64,000 nucleotides of DNA from contig NZ_CALWJM010000001.1 of NCBI RefSeq assembly GCF_944381005.1, positions 217,400-281,399 on the forward strand, in the 5' to 3' direction. Shown piece after piece: positions 42,455 to 51,531 of this stretch. A model generated the notes under the pieces. That model did no database searches. It was not told the DNA's origin and saw nothing but the letters and a program-made list of their open reading frames with translations. The stretch is from an uncultured Butyricicoccus sp. Its GTDB lineage: Bacteria; Bacillota; Clostridia; Oscillospirales; Butyricicoccaceae. The stretch's first letter is position 1, and each line of letters opens with the position of its first letter. The translations under genes were made by a program, and so were the position numbers.

Positions 42455-44910
42455 TTACTGCTGTCCTCCTCTGTGTGTGAGTGCGGGTCTGCGGGGTCTT
42501 CTGTGACCGGCTGCTTGCTCTCAATCATCGCATTGATATCACCGCGAATCAAGCCGCGAATCTCACCGTCTACAAAGCCCGACACATGACCGCGAATGTG
42601 TCCGTCTACATGCATGATACCGCCCGAAAAGCGTTGGCGACGGTCAATGTTCAGCGTGATAGCCGTGCGAGCAATCAGGGTATCACCCAACAGCAACAGC
42701 TGCGGCAATACGGTCATAACCAAAAAGATTGAGGTCAGCGTGCCGCGTCCGAGCGCCAGTCCCAAAGAACTGATAGAGGGATTTGTGGAAATCGCGCCGA
42801 TGAGAAAGCCCGATACGGTCATAATCGAACCGGAAGTCAGGATGGTCGGAAAGCTCTGGTTGAGCGTCTCAACTACCGCTTCGTGCGGCGACATCCATTC
42901 TTTGAGTTCCATGTATCGGTTGGTAATCACAATCGCGTAGTCAATCGTCGCACCCATCTGAATGGAGCTAACCACCAGATAACTGAGGAAAAACAGATTG
43001 GTGTCGGTCAGATACGGGAAAGAAAAGTTAATCCAGATACTGCCCTGAATGGTCAGAACCAGCAGCACGGGCAAGCCAGCAGACTTGAAGGTAAACAGCA
43101 AGATGACCATAACAAACAGCGCGGTCAGCACGCTGATTTTAAGGTTATCGCCCGAAAACGATTCGGACAGGTCGCGGGCGTTGGTCGAGTTACCGACCAG
43201 CAGCACGTCATCGCCGTAATACTGCGCTGCAATCGCCCGCATCTGGTCGAGCAGTTCAAAGGTTTCCTCACTTTCTTCGGGTACATCGGCGGTAAAGACC
43301 AGACGTGACCAATGTTCACCTTGAAGCTGCGGCAAGCCAACGTCGAGCTGTTCTTGCAGGTCGTTTACCATATCAGCTTGCTCGCCCTCCAACTTAATCA
43401 CACCCATGTCTTTCTGCTCACACAAAAACTGGAAACAGTCGATAAGCGGAATTTCATAATCATCGGTATCCTGAAAAATCGCGCCGTATTCCTCATGCTT
43501 TAACCCATACGCCTGATAAAGCAGCCGCGCCAGCTCAATGTCTACGCCTGCCAGTTCAGCAAACTGCCGGGGCTTGAGTTTGTCGGTCAACATATGCCCT
43601 TCGGCTTCGGTGTTTGCCAGTCCCTGTGCGCGTTTTATCTGCGGCAAAGCCGAAATCTGTTGTAAAATTGCACCTTCCTTTTCATAATCGCCGCGCGGCA
43701 CCAACATTGCGATGGTATTCTGGTTGCCGAACGTCTCAGAAATGCGGTCAAGCGCAATTCGCTGTGCGGGCGGGTTATTGGTATCAATAACGTTTTCCGA
43801 AAAACAATAGGCACATTTGCCTGAAAAGAATATCCCCGCCACAATCGCCACCAAAAAAATAGGCGGCAAAATATATCGCAGTTTGACGACCGTTTTTCCT
43901 ACAAAGCTGATACGCGGCACCAGATTGGCGTGCCGTGTGCGCTCAATACCGCCACTAAACAGCATGAGAAGTCCGGGCATGAGCAAAAACACGGTCAGCA
44001 TACTGCAAATAATGCCCTTCGACATGACCGCGCCCATGTCAAATCCAATACGGAACTGCATGAGCATCAGTGCAATCATGCCCGAAATCGTGGTCAGGCT
44101 GGATGAAGAAATCTCTATGATTGCCTTGGACAGTGCCGCGATATCGGCTTCACGGGCTGGCTTAGTCTCGCGCTCCTCCATATAGCGGTGACAAAAGATA
44201 ATGGCATAGTCGATAGCCAGCGCGAGCTGCAAGACGACCGCAACCGAATTGGTGATAAAAGACACCTCACCGAACCAGTAGTTCGTGCCCATATTGAGCA
44301 CGGCGGCAACCGCAAACACAATGATGTAAACCGGCACTTCCATATAACTTTTGGACGTAAACAGCAGTACAATCACAATAACAATAGCCGCAATAACCAG
44401 AATAATGCCCATTTCGCTTTGCAGCTGCGCCGACATATCCAGCCCGACTTCAGAATAGATGTAAACATCATAAGGCTCGACAATGGCTTTTACTTTGTCC
44501 ATCGCGTCTAGCGCTACTGGGTCATCGGCTTCGCCGTCAAATGTGACGGTCAAAAGTGCTGACGAGCCGATATAATGCGCGTTGGTGTCGTCGAACTCCA
44601 CGCTTGAAACGCCGCTGACCTGCTCAATGGTATCGACAAGCTGTTGGGCATTGTCATAGGTGATATTGGTCAGCAAAAACTGTCCACTGCCCAGCGTGGT
44701 AAACTCCTGCTCCATCAGCGTCAGTCCGCGCCGCGTCTCGGTATCAGCGGGCAGATAGGCGGTAATATCATTGTTGACCGAAACTTTGTTGACTGATGCC
44801 GCACAAAACACAACTGCGGCCAAAAATACCAGATACAGTGCCTTTCGTTTATCAACAATAAACCGTGCTAACCGCATCATAAAATCTTCGGATTTTTTTT
44901 CGTCTGCCAT
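42451..44910 (-). CDS. MMPL/RND-family transporter with x-[IV]-x-G repeat tail
   Basis: 819-residue RND-superfamily protein. Membrane helix 1 (about 24-42) is followed by a large extracellular domain, a helix bundle, a second extracellular domain (about 375-590) and a second bundle. The duplicated membrane motifs LALAIDYAIIFCHRY and GATIDYAIVITNRY carry the Asp-Tyr pair expected for proton coupling in MmpL proteins. The cytoplasmic C-terminus has six tandem x-[IV]-x-G tetrapeptides (about residues 767-790), resembling beta-helix rungs, then an acidic tail. MMPL proteins export lipids or hydrophobic molecules; the substrate here is unknown. First gene of a two-gene operon with the GLUG surface protein. 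Confidence 0.9.
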   Translation of the reverse strand: MADEKKSEDFMMRLARFIVDKRKALYLVFLAAVVFCAASVNKVSVNNDITAYLPADTETRRGLTLMEQEFTTLGSGQFLLTNITYDNAQQLVDTIEQVSGVSSVEFDDTNAHYIGSSALLTVTFDGEADDPVALDAMDKVKAIVEPYDVYIYSEVGLDMSAQLQSEMGIILVIAAIVIVIVLLFTSKSYMEVPVYIIVFAVAAVLNMGTNYWFGEVSFITNSVAVVLQLALAIDYAIIFCHRYMEERETKPAREADIAALSKAIIEISSSSLTTISGMIALMLMQFRIGFDMGAVMSKGIICSMLTVFLLMPGLLMLFSGGIERTRHANLVPRISFVGKTVVKLRYILPPIFLVAIVAGIFFSGKCAYCFSENVIDTNNPPAQRIALDRISETFGNQNTIAMLVPRGDYEKEGAILQQISALPQIKRAQGLANTEAEGHMLTDKLKPRQFAELAGVDIELARLLYQAYGLKHEEYGAIFQDTDDYEIPLIDCFQFLCEQKDMGVIKLEGEQADMVNDLQEQLDVGLPQLQGEHWSRLVFTADVPEESEETFELLDQMRAIAAQYYGDDVLLVGNSTNARDLSESFSGDNLKISVLTALFVMVILLFTFKSAGLPVLLVLTIQGSIWINFSFPYLTDTNLFFLSYLVVSSIQMGATIDYAIVITNRYMELKEWMSPHEAVVETLNQSFPTILTSGSIMTVSGFLIGAISTNPSISSLGLALGRGTLTSIFLVMTVLPQLLLLGDTLIARTAITLNIDRRQRFSGGIMHVDGHIRGHVSGFVDGEIRGLIRGDINAMIESKQPVTEDPADPHSHTEEDSSK

Positions 44911-44966
44911 AGGCGTTTTCCCTTTCCGGAACGACTGCCCAGCCGTTCCTATCCATTGGTGTAAAT

Positions 44967-44995
44967 ATCATACGCGGGCATGTACCAAAGGGCAA
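44967..44995 (-). promoter_or_regulatory. promoter of the MMPL-GLUG operon
   Basis: Minus-strand -35 TTGCCC (44990-44995), 17-nt spacer, -10 TATGAT (44967-44972). A GGAACG/CGTTCC hairpin follows in the leader (about 44926-44949). Confidence 0.6.
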
Positions 44996-45034
44996 GCGCC
45001 GCCGCCGTGACAGCGCGAAACACCTGTTACATTT

Positions 45035-45060
45035 TGGGACACTTTCAGCAAATTGTCCCA
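45035..45060 (-). repeat. hairpin downstream of the fabG-like gene
   Basis: TGGGACA (45035-45041) pairs with TGTCCCA (45054-45060), 8 nt past the fabG-like stop. There is no T-tract, so it is a weak terminator at best. Confidence 0.4.
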
Positions 45061-45067
45061 ACCGCAC

Positions 45068-45787
45068 TCACACCACAAAGCCACCGGTCACGCCCAACAC
45101 CTGACCGGTCACAAACGAGGCATCGGGTGAACATAGATAGCGAATGGTGTGCGCCACTTCATCTGCGCTTCCCAATCGGCCAAGGTCGGTTTCCTGTTCC
45201 AATGCGTGCAGGGTGTCCGCATCGTGCATAGCATTCATATCGGTGTCAATGACACCGGGCGCGACACAGTTGACCCGAATTCCCGACAACCCCAGCTCGT
45301 GCGCCAACGACTTGGTTAAACCAATCAATCCCGCCTTAGAGGCGGCATAATGGCTTTCACAAGAAGCGCCCGCAATGCCCCACACCGACGACACGGTGAC
45401 AATCGCGCCGTCCTTGTCGTGAATGAGGTCGGGCAGCGCCGCCTGAATGGTATAAAATACACTGCGTAAATTTCCGTCCATGACAAAATCCCAATCGTCA
45501 TCAGTCAGGTCACAAAACATCTTCTGTTGCGCTACCCCTGCATTGCACACGACTGCCCCCACCGGCCCCAGTGCATCGTGAATCTGTTGCATGCAGCCCT
45601 GCACGGCAGTGCGGTCGGTCATATCGGCCTGCAACGCCAAGGCGCCCGTCTGTTCGGCTAATATCTGCGCTTGCTGTGTGCTCTGGCGGTAAGAAAATGC
45701 CACGCGCCAACCTGCCTGCGCAAATGTGCGCACGGTAGCTGCGCCAATCCCCCGCGCTCCTCCGGTAATCCATACCGTTTGTCTCAT
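45068..45787 (-). CDS. short-chain dehydrogenase/reductase (FabG-like)
   Basis: 239-residue classical SDR. Cofactor loop TGGARGIGAATVRTF, NAG motif VVCNAGVAQ, catalytic tetrad members Asn (DGNLRSVFYT), Ser (VSSVWG), Tyr and Lys (YAASK), and the RVNCVAPGVIDTDM segment. Probably a 3-oxoacyl-ACP reductase or related NADPH-dependent reductase. No other fatty-acid genes are adjacent, so the substrate is uncertain. AAAGGAG precedes ATG 45787. It lies downstream of pfkA beyond a terminator. Confidence 0.88.
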   Translation of the reverse strand: MRQTVWITGGARGIGAATVRTFAQAGWRVAFSYRQSTQQAQILAEQTGALALQADMTDRTAVQGCMQQIHDALGPVGAVVCNAGVAQQKMFCDLTDDDWDFVMDGNLRSVFYTIQAALPDLIHDKDGAIVTVSSVWGIAGASCESHYAASKAGLIGLTKSLAHELGLSGIRVNCVAPGVIDTDMNAMHDADTLHALEQETDLGRLGSADEVAHTIRYLCSPDASFVTGQVLGVTGGFVV

Positions 45788-45816
45788 GTCCCATACTCCT
45801 TTCTGTGGTAAAACAC

Positions 45817-45846
45817 AAAAGCCCTGCCGGATATGGCAGGACTTTT
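45817..45846 (-). terminator. intrinsic terminator of pfkA
   Basis: On the minus strand AAAAGTCCTGCC, ATATCC loop, GGCAGGGCTTTT, then a T-rich stretch; 37 nt past the pfkA stop. Confidence 0.85.
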
Positions 45847-45882
45847 GATTTTTTTCGCTTAAACCGACACAAAAATTGCACC

Positions 45883-46860
45883 TTAAATGGCAACCGTGCG
45901 CTGTGCTTCAAACAGACACTGATTCAGGTCTTTGGTCAGTTCCAGCGCTTCTTCGATGTCAATATCAATGACTTCGCCGCTTTGCAGCGCAACTACACGC
46001 TTGGTCTTACCAGCTTCGAGTGCCATGACCGCCGCATAGCCCATGCGTGTACCCATCACACGGTCTTGCGAGGACGGTGAACCGCCGCGCTGAATATGAC
46101 CCAAAATGGTCAGGCGGGTATCAATACCGGTTGCGTCGTGGATACGGTCGGCAACCTCCTGTGCCGAACCATAGCCTTCGGCAACAATGATAATATGGTG
46201 ATTGCGTCCCTTAATGCGGCCGGTGCGCATTTTTTCAATGACATCTACTTCAAAATCAATCTCGCGTTCGGGCAGTAAAATTGCCGTTGCGCCGCACGCA
46301 CAGCCTACATTGAGTGCCAAATGACCAGCATGTCGGCCCATAACCTCAACCACCGAGCAGCGTTCATGCGACTGCATGGTATCACGCAATTTGTCGATGC
46401 AGTCAAGCGCTGTATTGCAGGCGGTATCAAAGCCGATGGTGTATTCTGAACAGCCAATATCATTGTCAATTGTGCCGGGCACACCGACGCAGGGCACACC
46501 TAAACGGGACAGTGCGAGCGCACCGCGGAACGTGCCGTCACCGCCCACGCAAACCAAACCGTCAATGCCCAGATACTTACAAGTGTCGGCTGCTTTTTGC
46601 AAGCCTTCCTCGGTCAGCATCTCTTTGCAGCGAGCCGTATACAACATGGTGCCACCCTTACGGCCAATACCATCCACGCTGCGTGCAGCCAATTCAATGA
46701 TATCACCGTTAATCAATCCGCTGTATCCACGGCGGATACCCAAAACGGAAATGCCATGTGCTGCCGCTGTGCGCACAACTGCACGGATAACATCATTCAT
46801 ACCCGGTGCATCACCGCCGCTTGTCAGTACACCAATTCTTCGTATCGGTTTCTGTTCCAT
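45883..46860 (-). CDS. pfkA: 6-phosphofructokinase (ATP-dependent)
   Basis: Phosphorylates fructose-6-phosphate in glycolysis. 325 residues with IGVLTSGGDAPGMNDVIRAVVR, ATP/Mg site CVGGDGTFRGA (Gly after the Asp indicates ATP rather than PPi as donor), catalytic PGTIDNDI, GFDTACNTA, MGRHAGHLAL and LGHIQRGGSPS. Tetrameric, allosteric in relatives. Has its own promoter in the 219-nt gap after dnaE, echoing the dnaE-pfkA neighbourhood of other Firmicutes. Confidence 0.96.
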   Translation of the reverse strand: MEQKPIRRIGVLTSGGDAPGMNDVIRAVVRTAAAHGISVLGIRRGYSGLINGDIIELAARSVDGIGRKGGTMLYTARCKEMLTEEGLQKAADTCKYLGIDGLVCVGGDGTFRGALALSRLGVPCVGVPGTIDNDIGCSEYTIGFDTACNTALDCIDKLRDTMQSHERCSVVEVMGRHAGHLALNVGCACGATAILLPEREIDFEVDVIEKMRTGRIKGRNHHIIIVAEGYGSAQEVADRIHDATGIDTRLTILGHIQRGGSPSSQDRVMGTRMGYAAVMALEAGKTKRVVALQSGEVIDIDIEEALELTKDLNQCLFEAQRTVAI

Positions 46861-46954
46861 ACCTATTCCTCCCGAAACGGATTTTTATACTTGCTTTTGT
46901 CTGATAAATTTTCTTTTCTGTGCTGAATCGAAAAAAATCTAAAACTATGTCTTT

Positions 46955-46983
46955 ATTATATCAGCCTTTTGGAAAAAACACAA
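46955..46983 (-). promoter_or_regulatory. promoter of pfkA
   Basis: Minus-strand -35 TTGTGT (46978-46983), 17-nt spacer, -10 TATAAT (46955-46960), about 95 nt before the pfkA ATG. Confidence 0.7.
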
Positions 46984-47079
46984 GATGCCCTGTCTGCACT
47001 ACCTGCGGGCTTTTCCACCCGAATTGACGACAAAAGACCAGCAAAAGCAGCAAGAAAGACTGGAAAATTTATCAATATT

Positions 47080-50000
47080 TTATTTCAAAATCACATTTTC
47101 ATTCCCCAATGCAAAACGCAATTTCTGCATCATCTGTAAGTTACCCGCACACCACAAGCTGCGTGGTGCCAAACGTGGCTTTCCACCCGCGGTCAAACAC
47201 AACACCACCGGTACCTCTCCCGGATGCTGAGATAAAATATGTTTGGCCTGCTCGAACAACGCTCCTTGCAGGTCGGGTAAGCGCAGATACAACCGCTGCC
47301 CGGACTTTGCCAACGCCTGTTGACTGGTCAACACCGGTTTTTGTGCCGTGCGTGCAGCATCCAGCGCTTGTACGCTCTCCTCGTTCAACGGCGCCGCCGC
47401 CTGCACGATAAGTTTGGGTGCTTCATCCTCTCGTGCATCAATGCGCCCAGTAATCAGTACAGCTTCGTCCTCCTTAAAGTACGCGCCATACTGCTGCAAG
47501 GTGCTGGGGAAAATCACCAGTTCAATGGTGCCTGTCATGTCCTCGACCACAGCATATGCCATCATATTGCCCGAACGGGTAGATTTAAGCCGCACCGACG
47601 ATACCACGCACGCCAGCCGCACTGTCATACCATCTTTATAATATGGCTCGTCGGCATCTGCACTCAAGTCATCGTTTATCTTGCGAATGCGAGCGGCATC
47701 GGCACGCACAGCCAAATCTTGATAAGCGTCCATTGGATGTCCGGACAAATACAAGCCGGTGGTCTGCTTTTCCAGCGCCAGCAGTTCTTTTTTGTCCAGT
47801 TCAGGCACGTCGGGCAGTACAATCTCAGAGTCCTGCACACTGTCCACACCCATGCCGAACAGGTCAAGCTGTCCTTCTACATTCTTGCGGCGCTCATTGG
47901 CAACCGCATCCACCACCCGCTCGTAGACTGCCAAAAGCTGACTACGGCGGCAGCCCATCGAATCAAATGCGCCCGCCTGAATCAGACTTTCGAGCGCACG
48001 GCGGTTCAGGTCGCGCTCATACAGTCGTTCACAGAAATCACTCAGCGAATGGTATGCCCCATTCTGCGCGCGCTCCTCAACGACATGGCGCATAAAGGTA
48101 CGCCCAACATTCTTAATTGCCGCCAGTCCAAAGCGGATATCCTGACCAGCAACCGAAAACCCGTCTTCTGAGCTGTTGACATCGGGCGGCAGTACGCGGA
48201 TGCCCATTTCACGCGCGGCGGCAATATATTCAGACACCTTACCGGGCACGTCCAGCACCGAAGTCAAAAGTGCTGCCATATATTCGCGGGGATAATGACA
48301 TTTGAGGTAAGCCGTCCGGTAAGATACAACCGCATAGCACACAGCATGTGCCTTATTAAAAGCGTAGTTGGCGAAATCCATGATTTCGTCAAAGATAGCG
48401 GCGGCGGTCTGTTCGGGTACACCGCGTGCAATTGCGCCGTCAATCCCCTGTTCGGGATTGCCATAGATGAAATTGACGCGCTCTTTTTCCAGCTCCTTGA
48501 ACTTCTTCTTGCTCATCGCGCGGCGCACCATATCTGCCTTGCCGAGCGAATACCCTGCCAACCGCCGGAACGCTTCCATGACCTGTTCCTGATAGACCAT
48601 ACAACCGTAAGTAACCGATAAAATCGGCTCTAACAACGGGTGCTGGTAGGTCACTTTTTCCGGATGGTGACGACATTCGATATAGCGTGGGATGGACTGC
48701 ATTGGGCCGGGGCGATAAAGCGCCACGACCGCCGTAATATCTTCAATCGACTGTGGTCGCAGACCGGTCACGACATTGGTAATACCTGCCGATTCCAGCT
48801 GAAACACGCCCATCGTCTTGCCCTGTCCTAACATCTGGAAAGTAGCCTCATCCCGGTCGGGCACAGCTTCAATCGAAAAGTCGGGCGTGTGACGGCGAAT
48901 CATTTTTTCTGCGTCCGCGATGACCGTCAGATTGCGCAGACCCAAAAAGTCCATTTTGAGTAGCCCCAATTCTTCCAATGTGGTCATGGTGTATTGGGTC
49001 ACCATCTGCTCATCGTTTTTGGCAAGCGGCACATAGGTGTCAACTGGGTCTTTGGTGATGACGACACCAGCGGCGTGGGTGGACGCATGGCGCGGCATTC
49101 CTTCGAGGGCGCGGGCGGTATCAATCAAATTCTTAACCGTGGAACTGCCCTCATACATTTTTTTCAGTTCCGGATTGACCGACAGTGCGCGGTCAATCGT
49201 AATGTGCAGTTCCATCGGCACTTGTTTGGCAACCGCATCCACCTCATTATACGGGATGGACAGCGCGCGCCCGACATCACGAATAGCGGCGCGCGCGGCC
49301 ATTGTACCAAAGGTGACAATCTGCGCCACATGGTCGGCACCATACTTGCGCGTTACATAATCGATGACCTCCGGACGACGCACATAACAGAAATCCACGT
49401 CGATATCGGGCATGGACACACGCTCAGGGTTTAGAAAACGTTCAAAGTACAGTGAATATTTAATGGGGTCAAGGTCGGTGATGCCCAGACAATACGACAC
49501 AATGGAGCCAGCCGCCGAACCACGCCCCGGCCCCACCGGGATGCCGTTGCGCTTGGCGTACTGGATGAAATCGGACACGATAAGGAAGTAATCGACAAAG
49601 CCCATGCGGTCAATCATGTTGATTTCATAGTTTAACCGCTCCAGCACTGTGCCATCATCTTCCGGGTAACGCTGATGCAGCCCTTCCATACACAGCTTGT
49701 CCAGATATTGCCGCGCGGTCAAACCGTCGGGCACATCGAACTGAGGCAAGTGATAGTTGCCAAACTCAAATTCTACCTGACAGCGGTTTGCAATCTCGGT
49801 CGTGCGGGCAATCGCATCGGGATGGGCGGGAAACAGCGCTGCCATCTCCTCCCCCGACTTGATATAAAATTCATCAGTACCGAATTTCATGCGCGTCGGG
49901 TCGTCTACGGTCTTGCCCATCTGAATGGCCATCAAAACATCTTGTATCTTTGCATCGGCGCGGGTCAAATAGTGCGCATCATTGGTGGCAACAAGCGGAA

Positions 50001-50595
50001 TACCAGTTTCTTCAGATAGACGGTACAACCCCAGATTGACTTCCTTTTGCTCGGCAAGCCCATGGTCTTGGATTTCCAAAAAGAAATTATCTGGCCCAAA
50101 AATATCCCGAAATTCCAATGCCTGCCGTTTAGCGCCCTCGTAGTCACGATTTAACAGCGCCTGCGGGATAGCACCTGCCAGACAGGCCGACAAACAGATA
50201 AGCCCGCGGCTGTGCTGGCGCAGTAAGTCCAAATCGACGCGCGGCCGCACATAAAAGCCTTCGGAGAAACTCAGGCTGACCATGTGAATCAGATTGCGGT
50301 AGCCCTCCATCGTCTCACACAGTAAAATCAGATGGCGATGCCATTGGCCTTCACGGTAACTGCGCTCGGTGCGTGAACCGGGCGCGACATAGACTTCACA
50401 ACCGATAATTGGATGAATCCCGTGCGCCTTGGCAGCGCGGTAAAAGTCAATCGCGCCATACATCACGCCGTGGTCGGTCATCGCAACAGCGGTTTGTCCC
50501 AGTTCGGCAACGCGCTCCATCAGCGCATCAATGCGGCACGCGCCGTCCAGCAAGCTGTATTCGGTATGTACATGCAGGTGTGTGAACGGTTGCAA
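47080..50595 (-). CDS. dnaE: DNA polymerase III subunit alpha (DnaE type)
   Basis: Replicative C-family polymerase, 1171 residues. The N-terminal PHP domain (THLHVHTEYSLLDGA, MTDHGVMYG) is followed by the palm domain with GPGRGSAAGSIVSYCLGIT and the catalytic PDIDVDFCY, then LYRPGPM, FNKAHAVCYAVVSYRTAYLKCHYP, a helix-hairpin-helix region and a C-terminal OB domain (LACVVSSVRLKSTRSGNMMAYAVVEDMTG). In Firmicutes DnaE works beside PolC, probably in initial primer extension. TTG start at 50595 follows AAGGAGGAA; no closer ATG is available. Confidence 0.97.
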   Translation of the reverse strand: MQPFTHLHVHTEYSLLDGACRIDALMERVAELGQTAVAMTDHGVMYGAIDFYRAAKAHGIHPIIGCEVYVAPGSRTERSYREGQWHRHLILLCETMEGYRNLIHMVSLSFSEGFYVRPRVDLDLLRQHSRGLICLSACLAGAIPQALLNRDYEGAKRQALEFRDIFGPDNFFLEIQDHGLAEQKEVNLGLYRLSEETGIPLVATNDAHYLTRADAKIQDVLMAIQMGKTVDDPTRMKFGTDEFYIKSGEEMAALFPAHPDAIARTTEIANRCQVEFEFGNYHLPQFDVPDGLTARQYLDKLCMEGLHQRYPEDDGTVLERLNYEINMIDRMGFVDYFLIVSDFIQYAKRNGIPVGPGRGSAAGSIVSYCLGITDLDPIKYSLYFERFLNPERVSMPDIDVDFCYVRRPEVIDYVTRKYGADHVAQIVTFGTMAARAAIRDVGRALSIPYNEVDAVAKQVPMELHITIDRALSVNPELKKMYEGSSTVKNLIDTARALEGMPRHASTHAAGVVITKDPVDTYVPLAKNDEQMVTQYTMTTLEELGLLKMDFLGLRNLTVIADAEKMIRRHTPDFSIEAVPDRDEATFQMLGQGKTMGVFQLESAGITNVVTGLRPQSIEDITAVVALYRPGPMQSIPRYIECRHHPEKVTYQHPLLEPILSVTYGCMVYQEQVMEAFRRLAGYSLGKADMVRRAMSKKKFKELEKERVNFIYGNPEQGIDGAIARGVPEQTAAAIFDEIMDFANYAFNKAHAVCYAVVSYRTAYLKCHYPREYMAALLTSVLDVPGKVSEYIAAAREMGIRVLPPDVNSSEDGFSVAGQDIRFGLAAIKNVGRTFMRHVVEERAQNGAYHSLSDFCERLYERDLNRRALESLIQAGAFDSMGCRRSQLLAVYERVVDAVANERRKNVEGQLDLFGMGVDSVQDSEIVLPDVPELDKKELLALEKQTTGLYLSGHPMDAYQDLAVRADAARIRKINDDLSADADEPYYKDGMTVRLACVVSSVRLKSTRSGNMMAYAVVEDMTGTIELVIFPSTLQQYGAYFKEDEAVLITGRIDAREDEAPKLIVQAAAPLNEESVQALDAARTAQKPVLTSQQALAKSGQRLYLRLPDLQGALFEQAKHILSQHPGEVPVVLCLTAGGKPRLAPRSLWCAGNLQMMQKLRFALGNENVILK

Positions 50596-50609
50596 TGGGG
50601 GTTCCTCCT

Positions 50610-51515
50610 TCAGTTGCTCGATTGGGTGACCCGCTCGGCAATCTCCATGATACGTCCCAAACGATGGCTTAGACCGGGTTTGGAAATGGGTGGGTCAAAC
50701 ATGGCGGCGAGTTCTGCCAGACTAGCTGCCGGATTTGCAACACGCAAGTCAACAGTCTGACGCAAATTTTCCGGAAAGACTTCAATACCGCCCACTGACA
50801 GCGCGTGTTCAATCGCAGCAATCTGGCGTGTGGACGCACTGGTCACTTTGATAAGATTTGCCGTCTCACAGTTTACTTTACGATTAATATCGCCGCGCAG
50901 TTGTTTTTCAACTTTGGCTTCCATAATCGCAAGCGCCGCATGGCGGGCACCAATGAGCGTCAGAAAATCCTCTATACGGCCAGAGTCTTTCCAGTAGAGC
51001 AGCCAAGCCGTGCGGCGCTCGGTCATCTTGGGTGAAAGCCCCAAGTCAAGCAATAAACTCATGACCTCGCGCCCTAAAATCGGATGGCTGGTCTTGATTT
51101 CCAGATGTCCCTTTTTTTCCGGACTGGACACGCTGCCCGCCATCAGAAAGATACCGCGCAAAAACGCGGCGGCACAACATTCATTTTCAATGATATTGCG
51201 GTTTAAATGGTAGGTCAGATAGCTTCGGAAATCATAACCCATGCACTCCATGACCTGTGCGCGGGCATCGGTATCCAGTTCAATGGCGCGGCGGCGACCG
51301 AGCACGACCGGCGCGGTGCGCACACCACATACCTTATCAAGCAGCAACGCTGCTCGACGGATGATGGCGCTTTGTTCGCTGGTCAGGCGAATTTCGCGGT
51401 GTGAAAATGCCGCGCCAAACAGCAACATCCCATATAATTCTGCCGTGCGGCAACAGGCTTGTCCGCTGGGCGCACGGCACAGTTCATTTTTTGTTTTTGC
51501 GGAAAAAGACAGCAT
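50610..51515 (-). CDS. whiA: WhiA, DNA-binding developmental/cell-division regulator
   Basis: 301-residue WhiA: an N-terminal LAGLIDADG-like domain that lost nuclease function in the family (AELYGMLLFGAAFS, CCAAAFLRGIFLMAGSVSSPEK) and a C-terminal HTH (SLAELAAMFDPPISKPGLSHRLGRIMEIAERV). WhiA controls sporulation septation in actinomycetes and cell division in Bacillus. ATG 51515 follows AAAGGAG, 16 nt after the rapZ stop. In many relatives yvcK sits between rapZ and whiA; here it is absent. Confidence 0.94.
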   Translation of the reverse strand: MLSFSAKTKNELCRAPSGQACCRTAELYGMLLFGAAFSHREIRLTSEQSAIIRRAALLLDKVCGVRTAPVVLGRRRAIELDTDARAQVMECMGYDFRSYLTYHLNRNIIENECCAAAFLRGIFLMAGSVSSPEKKGHLEIKTSHPILGREVMSLLLDLGLSPKMTERRTAWLLYWKDSGRIEDFLTLIGARHAALAIMEAKVEKQLRGDINRKVNCETANLIKVTSASTRQIAAIEHALSVGGIEVFPENLRQTVDLRVANPAASLAELAAMFDPPISKPGLSHRLGRIMEIAERVTQSSN

Positions 51516-51531
51516 GATAGCTCCTTTGTAT

